From JAAURS01 sp044923475 (GTDB lineage Bacteria; Cyanobacteriota; Cyanobacteriia; Thermosynechococcales; Thermosynechococcaceae): a DNA stretch of 64,000 bases. This document shows positions 9,187-18,225 of this stretch, piece after piece; position 1 is the first letter of the stretch, and every line of letters begins with the position of its first letter. A program made the translations under genes and the position numbers. The stretch lies in NCBI RefSeq assembly GCF_044923475.1, contig NZ_CP137338.1:1488001-1552000 (forward strand), in the 5' to 3' direction. The notes below the pieces were generated by a model. The model was not told where the DNA came from and did not search any database. It saw only the letters and a program-made list of their open reading frames with translations.

Positions 9187-9633
9187 TTAGCCCAGGATTT
9201 CGATGCTGCCGCCTGCGGCTTCGATTTTGGCGATCGCGCTTTTCGTCGCAGCCGCAGCCTTGACCTTGAGGGCAACCTTGAGTTCGCCATCCCCCAAAAG
9301 TTTGAGAGGACCCTTTTGGGCAGTCAGGATGCCCGCTTCGAGCAGCGACTCGAGGGTTACCTCAGTCTTGGGCGGCAAAGTCCCTAATTTGGAAACATTC
9401 AGCACCGTATACTGCTTCTGGTTGACCAGGGTAAAGTGCTTCAATTTAGGAACTCGGCGGTAAAGAGGATTTTGACCCCCTTCAAACCCAGGCCGCGTGG
9501 GGCGACCGGAGCGAGACTTTTGACCCCGCATCCCGAAGCCGCAGCTCGCGCCTTGGCCAGCCGCAATACCGCGACCGACGCGACGAGGGCGATGCTGCGA
9601 ACCTTCCTTAGGTTGTACGTCTTCTAATCTCAT
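9187..9633 (-). CDS. rplO: 50S ribosomal protein uL15
   Basis: 148 residues. The glycine/arginine-rich N-terminal extension (RPRRVGRGIAAGQGASCGFG) that threads into 23S rRNA and the globular C-terminal domain are both complete. It precedes secY as in other spc operons. The rpmD (uL30) gene that sits between rpsE and rplO in many bacteria is absent, as usual in cyanobacteria. Confidence 0.96.
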   Translation of the reverse strand: MRLEDVQPKEGSQHRPRRVGRGIAAGQGASCGFGMRGQKSRSGRPTRPGFEGGQNPLYRRVPKLKHFTLVNQKQYTVLNVSKLGTLPPKTEVTLESLLEAGILTAQKGPLKLLGDGELKVALKVKAAAATKSAIAKIEAAGGSIEILG

Positions 9634-9732
9634 GATAGTTGCATCCCAGCAAAGACATCGGAGTTTAATATTGACAAAGTGCCAGCGAGGATTTGACCCA
9701 CTACTGGCACCCTAACGCGGATGAGCCAAAGG

Positions 9733-10257
9733 CTAACCGTAGACTTGCTCGAGGGTCAGACCGCGCTCTTCTGCGACGTCGGCAAAGGTTCGCAGTAAAT
9801 CGAGGGCGTTGACCGCAGCTCTGGCATTGTTGAGAGGGTTATCGGAACCCAACTGCTTCGCCAGTACGTTTTTGACACCTGCCATCTCCAGCACGATCCG
9901 GACAGCTCCCCCGGCAATAACCCCAGTACCGGGGGCAGCGGGTCGGAGCATGACTTTCGCTGCACCGCCACGCCCCTCAATGGGGTGAGGGATTGAATTG
10001 GCCTTGGTTAAAGGCACGTCGACCAGCTGTTTTTTGCCGTCCGCCACGCCTTTTTTGACCGCGCCAATCACGTCGCTGGCTTTACCCACGCCGACGCCGA
10101 CCTGACCGCGCTCGTTACCGACGATCACGATCGCCCGGAAACTAAGCTTTTTACCGCCCTTGACGACTTTAGAGACCCGACGAATTTGAACCACTCGCTC
10201 TTGCCAGTTGCTCTCTTTCTCGCGGGCTTTGTTACTACTTTTGCGACTCGTTGCCAT
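9733..10257 (-). CDS. rpsE: 30S ribosomal protein uS5
   Basis: 174 residues. The double-stranded RNA-binding N-domain (WQERVVQIRRVSKVVKGGKK) and the S5 C-terminal domain with GAGTGVIAGG-type sequence identify it. It takes part in mRNA entry and decoding fidelity. It is 18 bases after rplR. Confidence 0.97.
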   Translation of the reverse strand: MATSRKSSNKAREKESNWQERVVQIRRVSKVVKGGKKLSFRAIVIVGNERGQVGVGVGKASDVIGAVKKGVADGKKQLVDVPLTKANSIPHPIEGRGGAAKVMLRPAAPGTGVIAGGAVRIVLEMAGVKNVLAKQLGSDNPLNNARAAVNALDLLRTFADVAEERGLTLEQVYG

Positions 10258-10275
10258 AGTTTGTGATACCCAGTT

Positions 10276-10638
10276 TTAAAACTCTAGCCCAGCAGCCCGA
10301 GCCGCATCTGCCAGCGCCTTGACGCGCCCGTGATACAGATTGCCGCCTCGGTCGAATACGACGCTTTCAATGCCCTTTTTGAGCGCGCGTTCGGCGATCA
10401 GTTTGCCCACTTCCTCCGACGCCGCACAGGTCGCTCCCGACTCGACTTTACTTTTGAGATCCGGTTCGACCGTAGAGGCTGATGCCAGCGTCTGCTGAGC
10501 GACATCGTCGATCAGCTGGGCGTAGATGTGCTGGTTCGAGCGAAAGACTGCCAACCGGGGACGCTCGGGCGTGCCGCTGACTTTGCGGCGAACGCGATTG
10601 TGCCGCGCTTTGAGCGCTTCTTTACGAGTACTTTTCAT
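10276..10638 (-). CDS. rplR: 50S ribosomal protein uL18
   Basis: 120 residues, the 5S rRNA-binding protein of the central protuberance. The basic N-terminus (RHNRVRRKVSGTPERPRL) and the FDRGGNLYHGRVKALADAAR C-terminal motif are intact. It abuts rplF directly. Confidence 0.97.
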   Translation of the reverse strand: MKSTRKEALKARHNRVRRKVSGTPERPRLAVFRSNQHIYAQLIDDVAQQTLASASTVEPDLKSKVESGATCAASEEVGKLIAERALKKGIESVVFDRGGNLYHGRVKALADAARAAGLEF

Positions 10639-11178
10639 TTATTTCTTACCTGCCTTACCCACTTTACGGCGGACGAACTCGCCGGAATATCGAATCCCCT
10701 TGCCTTTATAAGGCTCCGGCGGACGCACGGCGCGGATGCTGGCGGCGATGTTGCCGACAATTTCCTTATCGATGCCGCTGACGACGACGTTGGTATTATT
10801 CTCTACCGCAATCTGAATGCCGTCCGGCGGCTCGATGGTAACGGGATGGCTGTAGCCGACGTTGAGAATCAGGTTCTTACCCTGAACTTGGGCGCGATAG
10901 CCGACGCCTTGAATTTCTAAGCGCTTTTGGAAGCCTTGGGAGACTCCCTCAACCATGTTGGCCACGAGAGTACGAGACAGACCGTGACGCTGGCGCGCGA
11001 CGCGAGATTCGTTAATCCGCTTGACGTGCAACGTATCGCTTTCTTGTTCTGCGGTGACTTCAGGCACCAGCACTCGCGATAGCTGACCCTTGGGGCCTTT
11101 GACGCTAACGCTTTGGCCTTCAATGGTAATGGTTACCTTATCGGGGATGGGAATGGGGCGTTTGCCAATACGAGACAT
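10639..11178 (-). CDS. rplF: 50S ribosomal protein uL6
   Basis: 179 residues from MSRIGKRPIPIPDKV, the conserved start. An in-frame ATG six codons upstream gives no family-like sequence and is not used here. Two repeated L6 domains and the RPPEPYKGKGIRY signature near the C-terminus are present. It binds helix 97 next to the sarcin-ricin loop. Confidence 0.96.
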   Translation of the reverse strand: MSRIGKRPIPIPDKVTITIEGQSVSVKGPKGQLSRVLVPEVTAEQESDTLHVKRINESRVARQRHGLSRTLVANMVEGVSQGFQKRLEIQGVGYRAQVQGKNLILNVGYSHPVTIEPPDGIQIAVENNTNVVVSGIDKEIVGNIAASIRAVRPPEPYKGKGIRYSGEFVRRKVGKAGKK

Positions 11179-11214
11179 CTCAATACTCCATGTCAATTCT
11201 GTGCGGGGGAATGG

Positions 11215-11616
11215 CTACCATACGTAGCAAAGGACTTCGCCGCCCAAGCCGGTTCGCCGCGCTTCGCGGTCGGTCATGATGCCGCTTGAGGTGGAGATAA
11301 TGGCAACGCCAATGCCGCCCAACACCCGAGGCAGATCCTTGCGGTTTGAATAGACGCGCAGTCCGGGCTTGCTAACTCGCTTGAGGGTGTTGATGATCGG
11401 CTGGCGATTTCTGCCGCGATACTTTAGGGTAATCACGAGGCGTCGCTCGACCCCTTCGCCGTCTTCTTCAAAATCTGTGATATACCCCTCGGATTTAAGA
11501 ACCGTCGCGACGTTCCGCGTCACCTTGGTATAAGGCACTGCCGTTGTTTGATGCCGAGCGAGATTCGCGTTGCGAATCCGAGTGAGCATATCGCCAATTG
11601 TGTCATTTGCCGCCAT
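11215..11616 (-). CDS. rpsH: 30S ribosomal protein uS8
   Basis: 133 residues beginning MAANDTIGDMLTRIRNA and ending in the STSSGIMTDREAR..GGEVLCYVW signature. It binds the central domain of 16S rRNA. In Escherichia coli S8 also represses the spc operon at its mRNA; I did not find a matching leader structure here. No rpsN gene lies before it. Confidence 0.97.
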   Translation of the reverse strand: MAANDTIGDMLTRIRNANLARHQTTAVPYTKVTRNVATVLKSEGYITDFEEDGEGVERRLVITLKYRGRNRQPIINTLKRVSKPGLRVYSNRKDLPRVLGGIGVAIISTSSGIMTDREARRTGLGGEVLCYVW

Positions 11617-11663
11617 AGTTACTCCTTATTGAACCGCCCCATACGCAAGACGCCCCTATCTTC

Positions 11664-12209
11664 CTAACTGTCACGGAATGGCATTCCCAACGCCTTGAGT
11701 AAGGCGCGCCCTTCCTCGTCTGTTTTAGCTGTAGTGATGATGGAAACGTCCATCCCTCTGACTTGATCCACGCTGTCGTAGCTCACTTCGGGGAAAATAA
11801 GCTGCTCTCGCAGACCCAGGGTATAGTTCCCTCGACCGTCAAAGCTTTTCGGGCTGACGCCGCGAAAGTCCCGAATCCGAGGTAGGGAAAGATTGATCAG
11901 CCGATCCAGGAAGGCATACATGCGATCGCGGCGCAGTGTCACCATAATCCCGACGGGCATGCCTTTGCGAATCTTAAACCCGGCGATCGCCTTCTTGGCG
12001 CGAGTCACGACGGGTCGCTGCCCGGTAATAATCGCCACTTCGTTGAGGGAAGCTTCGAGGGACTTGGCATTGGTTGCTGCTTCCCCTAACCCTCGGTTGA
12101 TCGTAACCTTCACGATTTTGGGAATTTCGTGAACGTTGCTGTAATTAAACTGTTCGCGCAGTTTGGGCACTGCGGTGTCTTGATAGAACTGTTTGAAACG
12201 AATAGACAT
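11664..12209 (-). CDS. rplE: 50S ribosomal protein uL5
   Basis: 181 residues from the ATG of MSIRFKQFYQDTAV. The frame is open a further 39 codons upstream, but that stretch is not ribosomal-like and overlaps the end of rplX. It binds 5S rRNA and contacts the P-site tRNA. The motif RDFRGVSPKSFDGRGNYTLG is present. Confidence 0.95.
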   Translation of the reverse strand: MSIRFKQFYQDTAVPKLREQFNYSNVHEIPKIVKVTINRGLGEAATNAKSLEASLNEVAIITGQRPVVTRAKKAIAGFKIRKGMPVGIMVTLRRDRMYAFLDRLINLSLPRIRDFRGVSPKSFDGRGNYTLGLREQLIFPEVSYDSVDQVRGMDVSIITTAKTDEEGRALLKALGMPFRDS

Positions 12210-12273
12210 AGTGGATTCCTTAAGCGCCCTGGTCTTGGTCAGGGATGAGCAATACGCGATCGATCGTCGCGTT

Positions 12274-12621
12274 TCAATCGATAATTTCGCCCGTTTTCTT
12301 GAGCATTCGCACCTTGCGTCCTTCATCGGTAAAGGTGTAACAAACGCGGCTTGCCACGTTTTGCTTGGTGGAATACAGCATGACGTTGGAGCTGTGAATC
12401 GGAAACTCGTAGGTTTGAACCTGACCCGATTCGCCTTCCTGCTGGGGCTTAACGTGCTTGGTCTTGATGTTGACCCCCTTGACTACTACTTGGCTTTTTT
12501 TGGGGATCACTCTCAAAACTTCGCCCACCTTGGCCTTGTCTTTGCCAGAAATGACCTGAACGGTGTCTCCAGTCTTGACGTGGATCTTGTGACGGGTCGG
12601 AGTGGGTTGCGATTTTGCCAT
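12274..12621 (-). CDS. rplX: 50S ribosomal protein uL24
   Basis: 115 residues with the KOW motif (HVKTGDTVQVISGKDKAKVG, residues 14-33). It starts folding of 23S rRNA and lies near the tunnel exit. Its start shares one base with the end of rplN. Confidence 0.96.
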   Translation of the reverse strand: MAKSQPTPTRHKIHVKTGDTVQVISGKDKAKVGEVLRVIPKKSQVVVKGVNIKTKHVKPQQEGESGQVQTYEFPIHSSNVMLYSTKQNVASRVCYTFTDEGRKVRMLKKTGEIID

Positions 12622-12989
12622 TACAGAACCTCCGGTGCCAGAGAGACGATTTTAGTAAAGCTCTTATCCCGAAGTTCCCGAGCGACGGGCCCGAACACGC
12701 GGGTGCCTCTAGGATTGCCGTCGGCGTTGATGAGGACGGCGGCATTGTCGTCAAACCGAATGGTCATTCCGCTATCGCGGCGGATGGCCTTACGGGTTCT
12801 GACGATGACGGCTCTCACGACATCGGACTTTTTGACGGGCATGTTGGGGGTCGCATCTTTGACGGCGGCAATGATAACATCGCCCACACCACCGTACTTG
12901 CGATTCCCGCCACCCAGGACGCGGATGCAGAGGAGCTTTTTAGCGCCGCTATTGTCAGCGACATTGAGGTAAGTTTCTTGTTGAATCAT
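12621..12989 (-). CDS. rplN: 50S ribosomal protein uL14
   Basis: 122 residues beginning MIQQETYLNVADNSGAKKL, full length, with the signature segment RAVIVRTRKAIRRDSG. It forms inter-subunit bridges and is the docking site of the silencing factor RsfS. It overlaps rplX by one base. Confidence 0.97.
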   Translation of the reverse strand: MIQQETYLNVADNSGAKKLLCIRVLGGGNRKYGGVGDVIIAAVKDATPNMPVKKSDVVRAVIVRTRKAIRRDSGMTIRFDDNAAVLINADGNPRGTRVFGPVARELRDKSFTKIVSLAPEVL

Positions 12990-12998
12990 TTCCGTAAC

Positions 12999-13250
12999 CT
13001 ATGCCTTAACGGCTGTTGTGAGAATTTCGGCAACGATCCAACGCTTGGTTCGGCTGAGGGGCCGCGTCTCAAGGATTCGGACGCGATCGCCGGTATGAGA
13101 GGCATTTTCCTCGTCATGGGCTTTATACCGCCGCGTTTTCACGACAATCTTGCCGTATTTGGGATGGGGCGCTCTGTTTTCGACCGCAACCACGACGGTT
13201 TTATCCATCTTGTCGCTGACGACGATGCCCACTCGTTCTTTAACCGCCAT
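12999..13250 (-). CDS. rpsQ: 30S ribosomal protein uS17
   Basis: 83 residues with GIVVSDKMDKTVVVAVE and the OB-fold core. It is a primary 16S rRNA-binding protein, placed between rpmC and rplN. Confidence 0.96.
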   Translation of the reverse strand: MAVKERVGIVVSDKMDKTVVVAVENRAPHPKYGKIVVKTRRYKAHDEENASHTGDRVRILETRPLSRTKRWIVAEILTTAVKA

Positions 13251-13319
13251 TGGCGAATGCTCCTAATGCTGTGAATCGCGTGATTTTCGAGTGTCAAATA
13301 GCTGTTGTGCGATCGCTGG

Positions 13320-13535
13320 TTAAGCGGTGGCTTCAGTCTGAAGCTCGCGCTCGCGCTGAAGGGTTTTGAGCTGCGCGAGTTTGTGACGCGCGTGCTTGTA
13401 TTTGTGGGACGCTACGGCTTGACGCGTCGCGGCCTGAAAGCGCAAATCAAAGAGCTCGCGCTTGAGCGTCTGAATTTCGGTTTCCACCTCATCAGCGCTC
13501 AAGGCACGCAGCTCACTCATCTTGGAGAGTGCCAT
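13320..13535 (-). CDS. rpmC: 50S ribosomal protein uL29
   Basis: 71 residues from MALSKMSELRALSADEV, the cyanobacterial type of start. The helical hairpin with KRELFDLRFQAATRQ is diagnostic. It lies at the tunnel exit, where SRP and trigger factor dock. The chosen start overlaps the end of rplP by 23 bases; the next Met (13520) would shorten the overlap to 8. Confidence 0.92.
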   Translation of the reverse strand: MALSKMSELRALSADEVETEIQTLKRELFDLRFQAATRQAVASHKYKHARHKLAQLKTLQRERELQTEATA

Positions 13536-13959
13536 TTTCGGTCGATTCCTCTGCTGTACGCATAATAAACTTGGTCTTGATCGGCATCTTGAAGGCCGCG
13601 AGGCGCATGGCTTCTCGCGCAATTTCTTCGGAAACGCCTGTAATCTCGTACATGATGCGTCCCGGCTTCACGACGGCCACCCAATACTCCGGCGCGCCCT
13701 TCCCCGAACCCATCCGGGTTTCAGCAGGGCGCTGGGTGATGGGCTTGTCGGGAAAGATGCGGATCCAGATTTTGCCGCCCCGACGGATATAGCGGGTCAT
13801 GGCTCGACGACCGGCTTCGATTTGACGGGCAGTAATCCAGGATGGCTCTTGTGCTTGCAGGCCAAACTCTCCAAAGTTCAGCGTGTTGCCGCGCGTGGCC
13901 GTGCCTTTCATGCGGCCCCGCTGCTGCTTTCGAAATTTTGTTCTTCTTGGACTTAACAT
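13513..13959 (-). CDS. rplP: 50S ribosomal protein uL16
   Basis: 148 residues from MLSPRRTKFRKQQRGRMKG. A Met three codons upstream is less likely. It is needed for A-site tRNA positioning. The motifs RYIRRGGKIWIRIFPDKP and RMGSGKGAPEYWVAVVKPG are intact. Confidence 0.96.
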   Translation of the reverse strand: MLSPRRTKFRKQQRGRMKGTATRGNTLNFGEFGLQAQEPSWITARQIEAGRRAMTRYIRRGGKIWIRIFPDKPITQRPAETRMGSGKGAPEYWVAVVKPGRIMYEITGVSEEIAREAMRLAAFKMPIKTKFIMRTAEESTENGTLQDE

Positions 13960-14033
13960 GATCCGCAACTATGGGTGTGAATGGGTACTGAGTCGAAGGA
14001 GCCAGACCGCAACGCGCAGCGTGGAACGACTCG

Positions 14034-14759
14034 CTATTCGGAGCGATCTTCAAACTGCTGGCGGCGTTTTTGCTGGCGGCGACGAGGTTGTGCCTCGCGG
14101 GCGGCGGGGGCTTGCTCGACGGCTCCGGGGATAATTTCACCCTTGAAGACCCAAACTTTAACCCCTAGGATGCCGTAGACAGTACTGGCGGTTTTGTAAG
14201 CGTAATCGATGTCCGCCCGCAACGTATGCAGGGGCACGCGACCTTCTCGGGTCCACTCGCTCCGGGCAATTTCCGCGCCGTTCAAGCGACCTGCAACCTG
14301 GATCTTGATGCCTTCGATGCCGGCCCGTTGAGCGCGCTGAATGGTTTGGCGCACCACGCGACGGAAGGAAACCCGTCGCTCTAACTGCTGGGCGATGTAC
14401 TCGGCAATCAGGGCTGCTTCTGCATCTACCTTCGCCACTTCAATGACGTTGATGCGGATGGGGCGATCGCCGCCCAAATCTTTCTGAATCCCGACGCGCA
14501 GGGTTTCAATGCCGCTGCCGCCGCGACCGACGACCACGCCAGGACGAGCCGTGCGCAACTCCAGATCGATTTGATCGGCCTTGCGCTCGATGCGAATTCC
14601 AGCAATGCCTGCATTGCTCAGATTTTTGACCACGTAACGACGGATCTTAAAATCTTCTTTGAGAAGTTCTGGATAGCGATCCGAGTCTGCATACCAGCGA
14701 GAGCGGTGCTCTTGGGTAATACCCAGACGAAACCCGGTTGGATGAATTTTTTGTCCCAC
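14034..14759 (-). CDS. rpsC: 30S ribosomal protein uS3
   Basis: 241 residues. I place the start at the GTG of VGQKIHPTGFRLGIT because it matches the conserved MGQKIHP start and has an AGAGGA motif 7-8 bases upstream; the open frame continues 12 codons further up without family-like sequence. The KH domain (about 40-110) with GRGGSGIETLR and the C-terminal S3 domain line the mRNA entry channel. Confidence 0.95.
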   Translation of the reverse strand: MGQKIHPTGFRLGITQEHRSRWYADSDRYPELLKEDFKIRRYVVKNLSNAGIAGIRIERKADQIDLELRTARPGVVVGRGGSGIETLRVGIQKDLGGDRPIRINVIEVAKVDAEAALIAEYIAQQLERRVSFRRVVRQTIQRAQRAGIEGIKIQVAGRLNGAEIARSEWTREGRVPLHTLRADIDYAYKTASTVYGILGVKVWVFKGEIIPGAVEQAPAAREAQPRRRQQKRRQQFEDRSE

Positions 14760-14807
14760 AAGTGCGTCCTCTACAGATAAAAAGCCATTGGCCAAACGTC
14801 CATCAAT

Positions 14808-15176
14808 CTATTCATCAGCCGTACTGGGGCCAACGCCAATCGTAATGTGACACGTTGGCTTCCGAATCTGGTAGGCGCGTCCTTGCGCCCGCGGGCGGAA
14901 CCGTCGCAAGCTAGGGCCTGCATCGGCATAGGCTAAGCTCACCACCAACTCCGTTTTGTCAAAACCTTTGTTATGCTCTGCATTGGCCACTGCCGACCGC
15001 AAAACTTTAACGATCGGCTCGCAGGAGCGGTAGGGCATAAACTCCAGCAAGATCAGCGCGTCGCGATAGCTCCGACCTCTAATTTGGTCGAGGACGCGAC
15101 GCACCTTGCGGGGAGACATGCGGACAAACCTTGCAGTGGCGAAAGCGCCTTCTAATTCTCGTAAATTTTTCGACAT
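14808..15176 (-). CDS. rplV: 50S ribosomal protein uL22
   Basis: 122 residues. The core VRMSPRKVRRVLDQIRGR and the beta-hairpin region PSLRRFRPRAQGRAYQIRK, which reaches into the peptide tunnel at the macrolide constriction, are present. Confidence 0.97.
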   Translation of the reverse strand: MSKNLRELEGAFATARFVRMSPRKVRRVLDQIRGRSYRDALILLEFMPYRSCEPIVKVLRSAVANAEHNKGFDKTELVVSLAYADAGPSLRRFRPRAQGRAYQIRKPTCHITIGVGPSTADE

Positions 15177-15188
15177 AGCTGTTTTGCC

Positions 15189-15467
15189 CTACATCCGAGC
15201 CTTTTTATCGCCCTTCGCGTGACTTCTAAAAGTCCGCGTCGGAGCAAATTCACCCAATTTGTGACCCACCATTTGTTCGGTCACGTAGACCGGAACGTGT
15301 TGCCGACCGTTGTGGACGGCGATGGTGTGGCCGATCATGTCAGGAATGATGGTGGAAGCGCGAGACCAGGTTTTAATCACCTGCTTGTCGTTTTTAGCGT
15401 TGAGGACTTCAACCTTACGCAGGAGGTGGTCGGCCACAAACGGACCTTTCTTAAGAGAGCGACCCAT
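15189..15467 (-). CDS. rpsS: 30S ribosomal protein uS19
   Basis: 92 residues starting MGRSLKKGPFVADHLLRKVE, with the HTIAVHNGRQHVPVYVTEQM motif. It is a 30S head protein that pairs with uS13. It follows rplB by 72 bases. Confidence 0.97.
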   Translation of the reverse strand: MGRSLKKGPFVADHLLRKVEVLNAKNDKQVIKTWSRASTIIPDMIGHTIAVHNGRQHVPVYVTEQMVGHKLGEFAPTRTFRSHAKGDKKARM

Positions 15468-15539
15468 AGTTCGTTAACTGAAACAACACGATGAGAGAGA
15501 AAAGAGAGAGCTGATTTCTGACGCCAGCTCATCGATCCG

Positions 15540-16403
15540 TTAGGAAGAACGACCGCCACGACCGCGCTTGGAAGAACTGCGGCGACGGCGCACGATCAGC
15601 GCGCTGCTTTGCTTTTTCTTCTTGCGAGTCTTGTAACCCAGCGTGGGTTTACCCCAAGGCGTGACAGGGCCGCTGCGACCGATCGGCGCGCGACCTTCAC
15701 CGCCACCATGGGGGTGATCCACGGGGTTCATCACCGAACCGCGAACTTTAGGACGGTGAGCCTTCCAGCGGTTGCGGCCCGCTTTACCGATACTGATGTT
15801 GTTGGATTCAACATTGCCCACCTGTCCCAGGGTGGCGTAGCATTCTTTGCGGAACATCCGCACTTCCCCAGAAGGAAGCTTAAGGGTGACCATTTTGCCC
15901 TCTTTGGCGACGACTTGGGCCATCGCGCCTGCCGCCCGCACGATTTGACCGCCCTTACCCGGCGTCAGCTCGACGTTGTGAACTTCTGTCCCCAAGGGAA
16001 TTTTCTCGAGTGGCAGCGCGTTACCGACTTCAATGGCAGAATCGGGGCCTGACATGATGACAGTGCCGACTTGCAAGTTGCGCGGGTGCAAAATATAGCG
16101 CTTTTCACCATCTTGATAGTGCACGAGGGAAATCCGAGCGTTGCGGTTGGGGTCGTACTCGACGGACACCACTTTGCCGGGAATGCCGTGCTTCTCGCGG
16201 TAAAAGTCAATTAGACGATAGAGGCGCTTGTGACCGCCGCCCCGACGGCGACTGGTGATGACGCCTCGGTTATTGCGTCCCTTGTGGCGGTGACTGGAAT
16301 ACACCAGAGACTTTTCAGGGGTATCGGTCGTGATCTCGGCAAAGTCGGAAACGGTTCTCTGCCGGGAACCTGGAGTCAAGGGTCGATAGTGACGAATGCC
16401 CAT
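15540..16403 (-). CDS. rplB: 50S ribosomal protein uL2
   Basis: 287 residues. It is required for subunit joining and peptidyl transfer. The conserved MNPVDHPHGGGEGRAPIGR near residue 225 contains the functional His. The N-terminal GIRHYRPLTPGSRQRTVSDF is typical, as is the C-terminal basic tail. Confidence 0.98.
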   Translation of the reverse strand: MGIRHYRPLTPGSRQRTVSDFAEITTDTPEKSLVYSSHRHKGRNNRGVITSRRRGGGHKRLYRLIDFYREKHGIPGKVVSVEYDPNRNARISLVHYQDGEKRYILHPRNLQVGTVIMSGPDSAIEVGNALPLEKIPLGTEVHNVELTPGKGGQIVRAAGAMAQVVAKEGKMVTLKLPSGEVRMFRKECYATLGQVGNVESNNISIGKAGRNRWKAHRPKVRGSVMNPVDHPHGGGEGRAPIGRSGPVTPWGKPTLGYKTRKKKKQSSALIVRRRRSSSKRGRGGRSS

Positions 16404-16459
16404 TGCTAAAACACTCTAGCCTTTAATACTGCTGCTTTCTTCAACTGAAATGGAGGTGA

Positions 16460-16762
16460 CTATACATCAGGAAATAGGGTGATGGTGTCGCCAGGGGCAA
16501 GGGTCACGACCGCTCTCTTATACTGGGAGCGAAACCCTGCATACTTACCGACGCGACGCTTCTTGCGCGGTGGGTTTTGGGTGCTGATACCGACCACTTT
16601 GACCTGAAATAATTCCTCGATCGCCGCCCGAATTTGAGGCTTGTCGGCACGCGGGTCGACTTCAAAGGTGTACTGGTTGTTTTCCAGTAACATGGTTGCC
16701 TTTTCCGTCACCAGAGGCCGACGAATGATGTCCGCTAGCGCGGAAGGAATGAGTTTACTCAC
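16460..16762 (-). CDS. rplW: 50S ribosomal protein uL23
   Basis: 100 residues with PLVTEKATMLLENNQYTFEV and a C-terminal GDTITLFPDV. It is the main docking site of trigger factor and SRP at the tunnel exit. It overlaps rplD by eight bases. Confidence 0.96.
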   Translation of the reverse strand: MSKLIPSALADIIRRPLVTEKATMLLENNQYTFEVDPRADKPQIRAAIEELFQVKVVGISTQNPPRKKRRVGKYAGFRSQYKRAVVTLAPGDTITLFPDV

Positions 16763-17387
16763 CGAAGACCTCCTGAATTTTTGCGATCGCAGACTCGGTC
16801 ACGATCACGCGATCCGCCGCGAGAATATCGAACACGTTGAGGTTGTTTGCCAAAATGAGCTTGACCGTGGGAATGTTGCGCGCCGACAGGTAAACCGTTT
16901 CATCCTTTTGTCCCACAATCAGAAGTACCTTGGCTTGAGGCTCGATCCCCCAGCGACCCATGGCTGCCAACAGCTCTTTGGTCTTGGGCTGCGGCAACTG
17001 AGCGGCAAAATCGGCCACCACCACAAGCTCTTCAGCGCGACTGAGGAGGGCAGTGGTCAATGCCAAGCGCCGCTCCTTCTTGTTCATCTTGATAGAGTAG
17101 TCTCTCGGCTTGGGTCCAAAAGAAACCCCGCCCCCGCGCCAAAGCGGAGAGCGAATCGAACCAGCGCGGGCGCGGCCCGTCCCTTTTTGCCGCCAAGGTT
17201 TGCGGCCACCGCCCCGAACTTCAGCGCGGGTCTTGGTAGAGGCCGTCCCCTGACGCTGATTGGCCAATTGCCGGATCAGCGCGCGGTGGACAATATGCGG
17301 AGCATTGTCTTCGTTGGCGGTCTTCAGGTCAAAAGAGGCTTGACCCGATTCTGCTCCTTGCCAGTCGTGAACTACACAGTTAACCAT
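16755..17387 (-). CDS. rplD: 50S ribosomal protein uL4
   Basis: 210 residues. The extended loop RGGGRKPWRQKGTGRARAGS that reaches the peptide tunnel is present. In gamma-proteobacteria L4 autoregulates the S10 operon; no evidence for that is visible here. Its end overlaps rplW by eight bases. Confidence 0.96.
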   Translation of the reverse strand: MVNCVVHDWQGAESGQASFDLKTANEDNAPHIVHRALIRQLANQRQGTASTKTRAEVRGGGRKPWRQKGTGRARAGSIRSPLWRGGGVSFGPKPRDYSIKMNKKERRLALTTALLSRAEELVVVADFAAQLPQPKTKELLAAMGRWGIEPQAKVLLIVGQKDETVYLSARNIPTVKLILANNLNVFDILAADRVIVTESAIAKIQEVFGE

Positions 17388-17441
17388 TCTCGTCTCTCTG
17401 CAAACTTGATAAAGCGATCGGCACCAGAGGGCGCAACAGAC

Positions 17442-18080
17442 TTATTTACGACCGACAATTGTTGCCGGGCGGATGTTCAGCAGCGCGCCCGATTTGCCCG
17501 GCAGCGCGCCCTTAATCAACAAGAGGTTCCGCTCTGCGTCCACCTTGACAACTTCCAACTTCCGTATCGTCACCTGCTTGCCGCCCAAGCGACCCGCCAT
17601 CCGCTTGCCGGGGTAAACGCGACCTGGCGTCGTCCCAGCTCCGGTCGAACCGGGCAGACGGTGATTCTTAGATCCGTGAGCCATCGGCCCCCGCGCGAAA
17701 TTGTGGCGTTTTTGATAGCCCGCAAATCCACGACCCGTGCTATCGCCCGTCACGTCGACGATCTGACCTGCTTCAAATTGAGTCACTGAGAGCAGTTGCC
17801 CCAATTCGTAACTGCTCGCATCGTCTAGGCGATACTCTTTCAAGTGTCGCAGCGGAGCCGAGTCGGACTTCTTTAAGTGACCGAGTTCTGGACGATTCAG
17901 AGACTTTTCTCGGGTTTCGCCGTAACCAATTTGGATGGCATTGTAGCCATCGGTTTGAGCGGTCTTGACTTGGGTTACGGGGCAAGGGCCAGCCTGCACC
18001 ACAGTGACGGGAACAGAACGTCCCTTTTCGTCAAAAATCTGGGTCATGCCCAGCTTTGTTCCTAAAATGCCAACAGACAC
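17442..18080 (-). CDS. rplC: 50S ribosomal protein uL3
   Basis: 212 residues starting MSVGILGTKLGMTQIFDEKG, with the RGFAGYQKRHNFARGPMAHG loop that approaches the peptidyl-transferase centre. It is the first gene of this cluster; rpsJ, which precedes rplC in E. coli, is not here. The promoter must lie between 18081 and about 18540, but no convincing -10 box was recognised. Confidence 0.97.
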   Translation of the reverse strand: MSVGILGTKLGMTQIFDEKGRSVPVTVVQAGPCPVTQVKTAQTDGYNAIQIGYGETREKSLNRPELGHLKKSDSAPLRHLKEYRLDDASSYELGQLLSVTQFEAGQIVDVTGDSTGRGFAGYQKRHNFARGPMAHGSKNHRLPGSTGAGTTPGRVYPGKRMAGRLGGKQVTIRKLEVVKVDAERNLLLIKGALPGKSGALLNIRPATIVGRK

Positions 18081-18188
18081 GATTAACGTTCTCCCTTCAC
18101 GACGGTATCGGGAGAGCCGATGAACTTATTGTCCCTAAGCCCGGTTTCGACTCACCTCAGAGAGTTGCACATTCGGACGAGAGCATCA

Positions 18189-18225
18189 TTTCTCTAAATT
18201 TCTAGACCCTAGAAATTTAGAGAAA
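18189..18225. repeat. perfect 17-bp palindromic hairpin upstream of rplC
   Basis: TTTCTCTAAATTTCTAG (18189-18205) and its exact reverse complement (18209-18225) are separated by only three bases. It lies in the 459-base gap between the divergent rplC and site-2 protease genes; the rest of that gap shows no gene. It could be a small palindromic repeat or a leader structure of the ribosomal operon. Confidence 0.6.

Noticed and set aside
11664..12326. Long form of rplE starting at 12326
   Set aside because: The first 39 codons lack uL5 similarity and run into rplX; the ATG at 12209 gives the conserved N-terminus.
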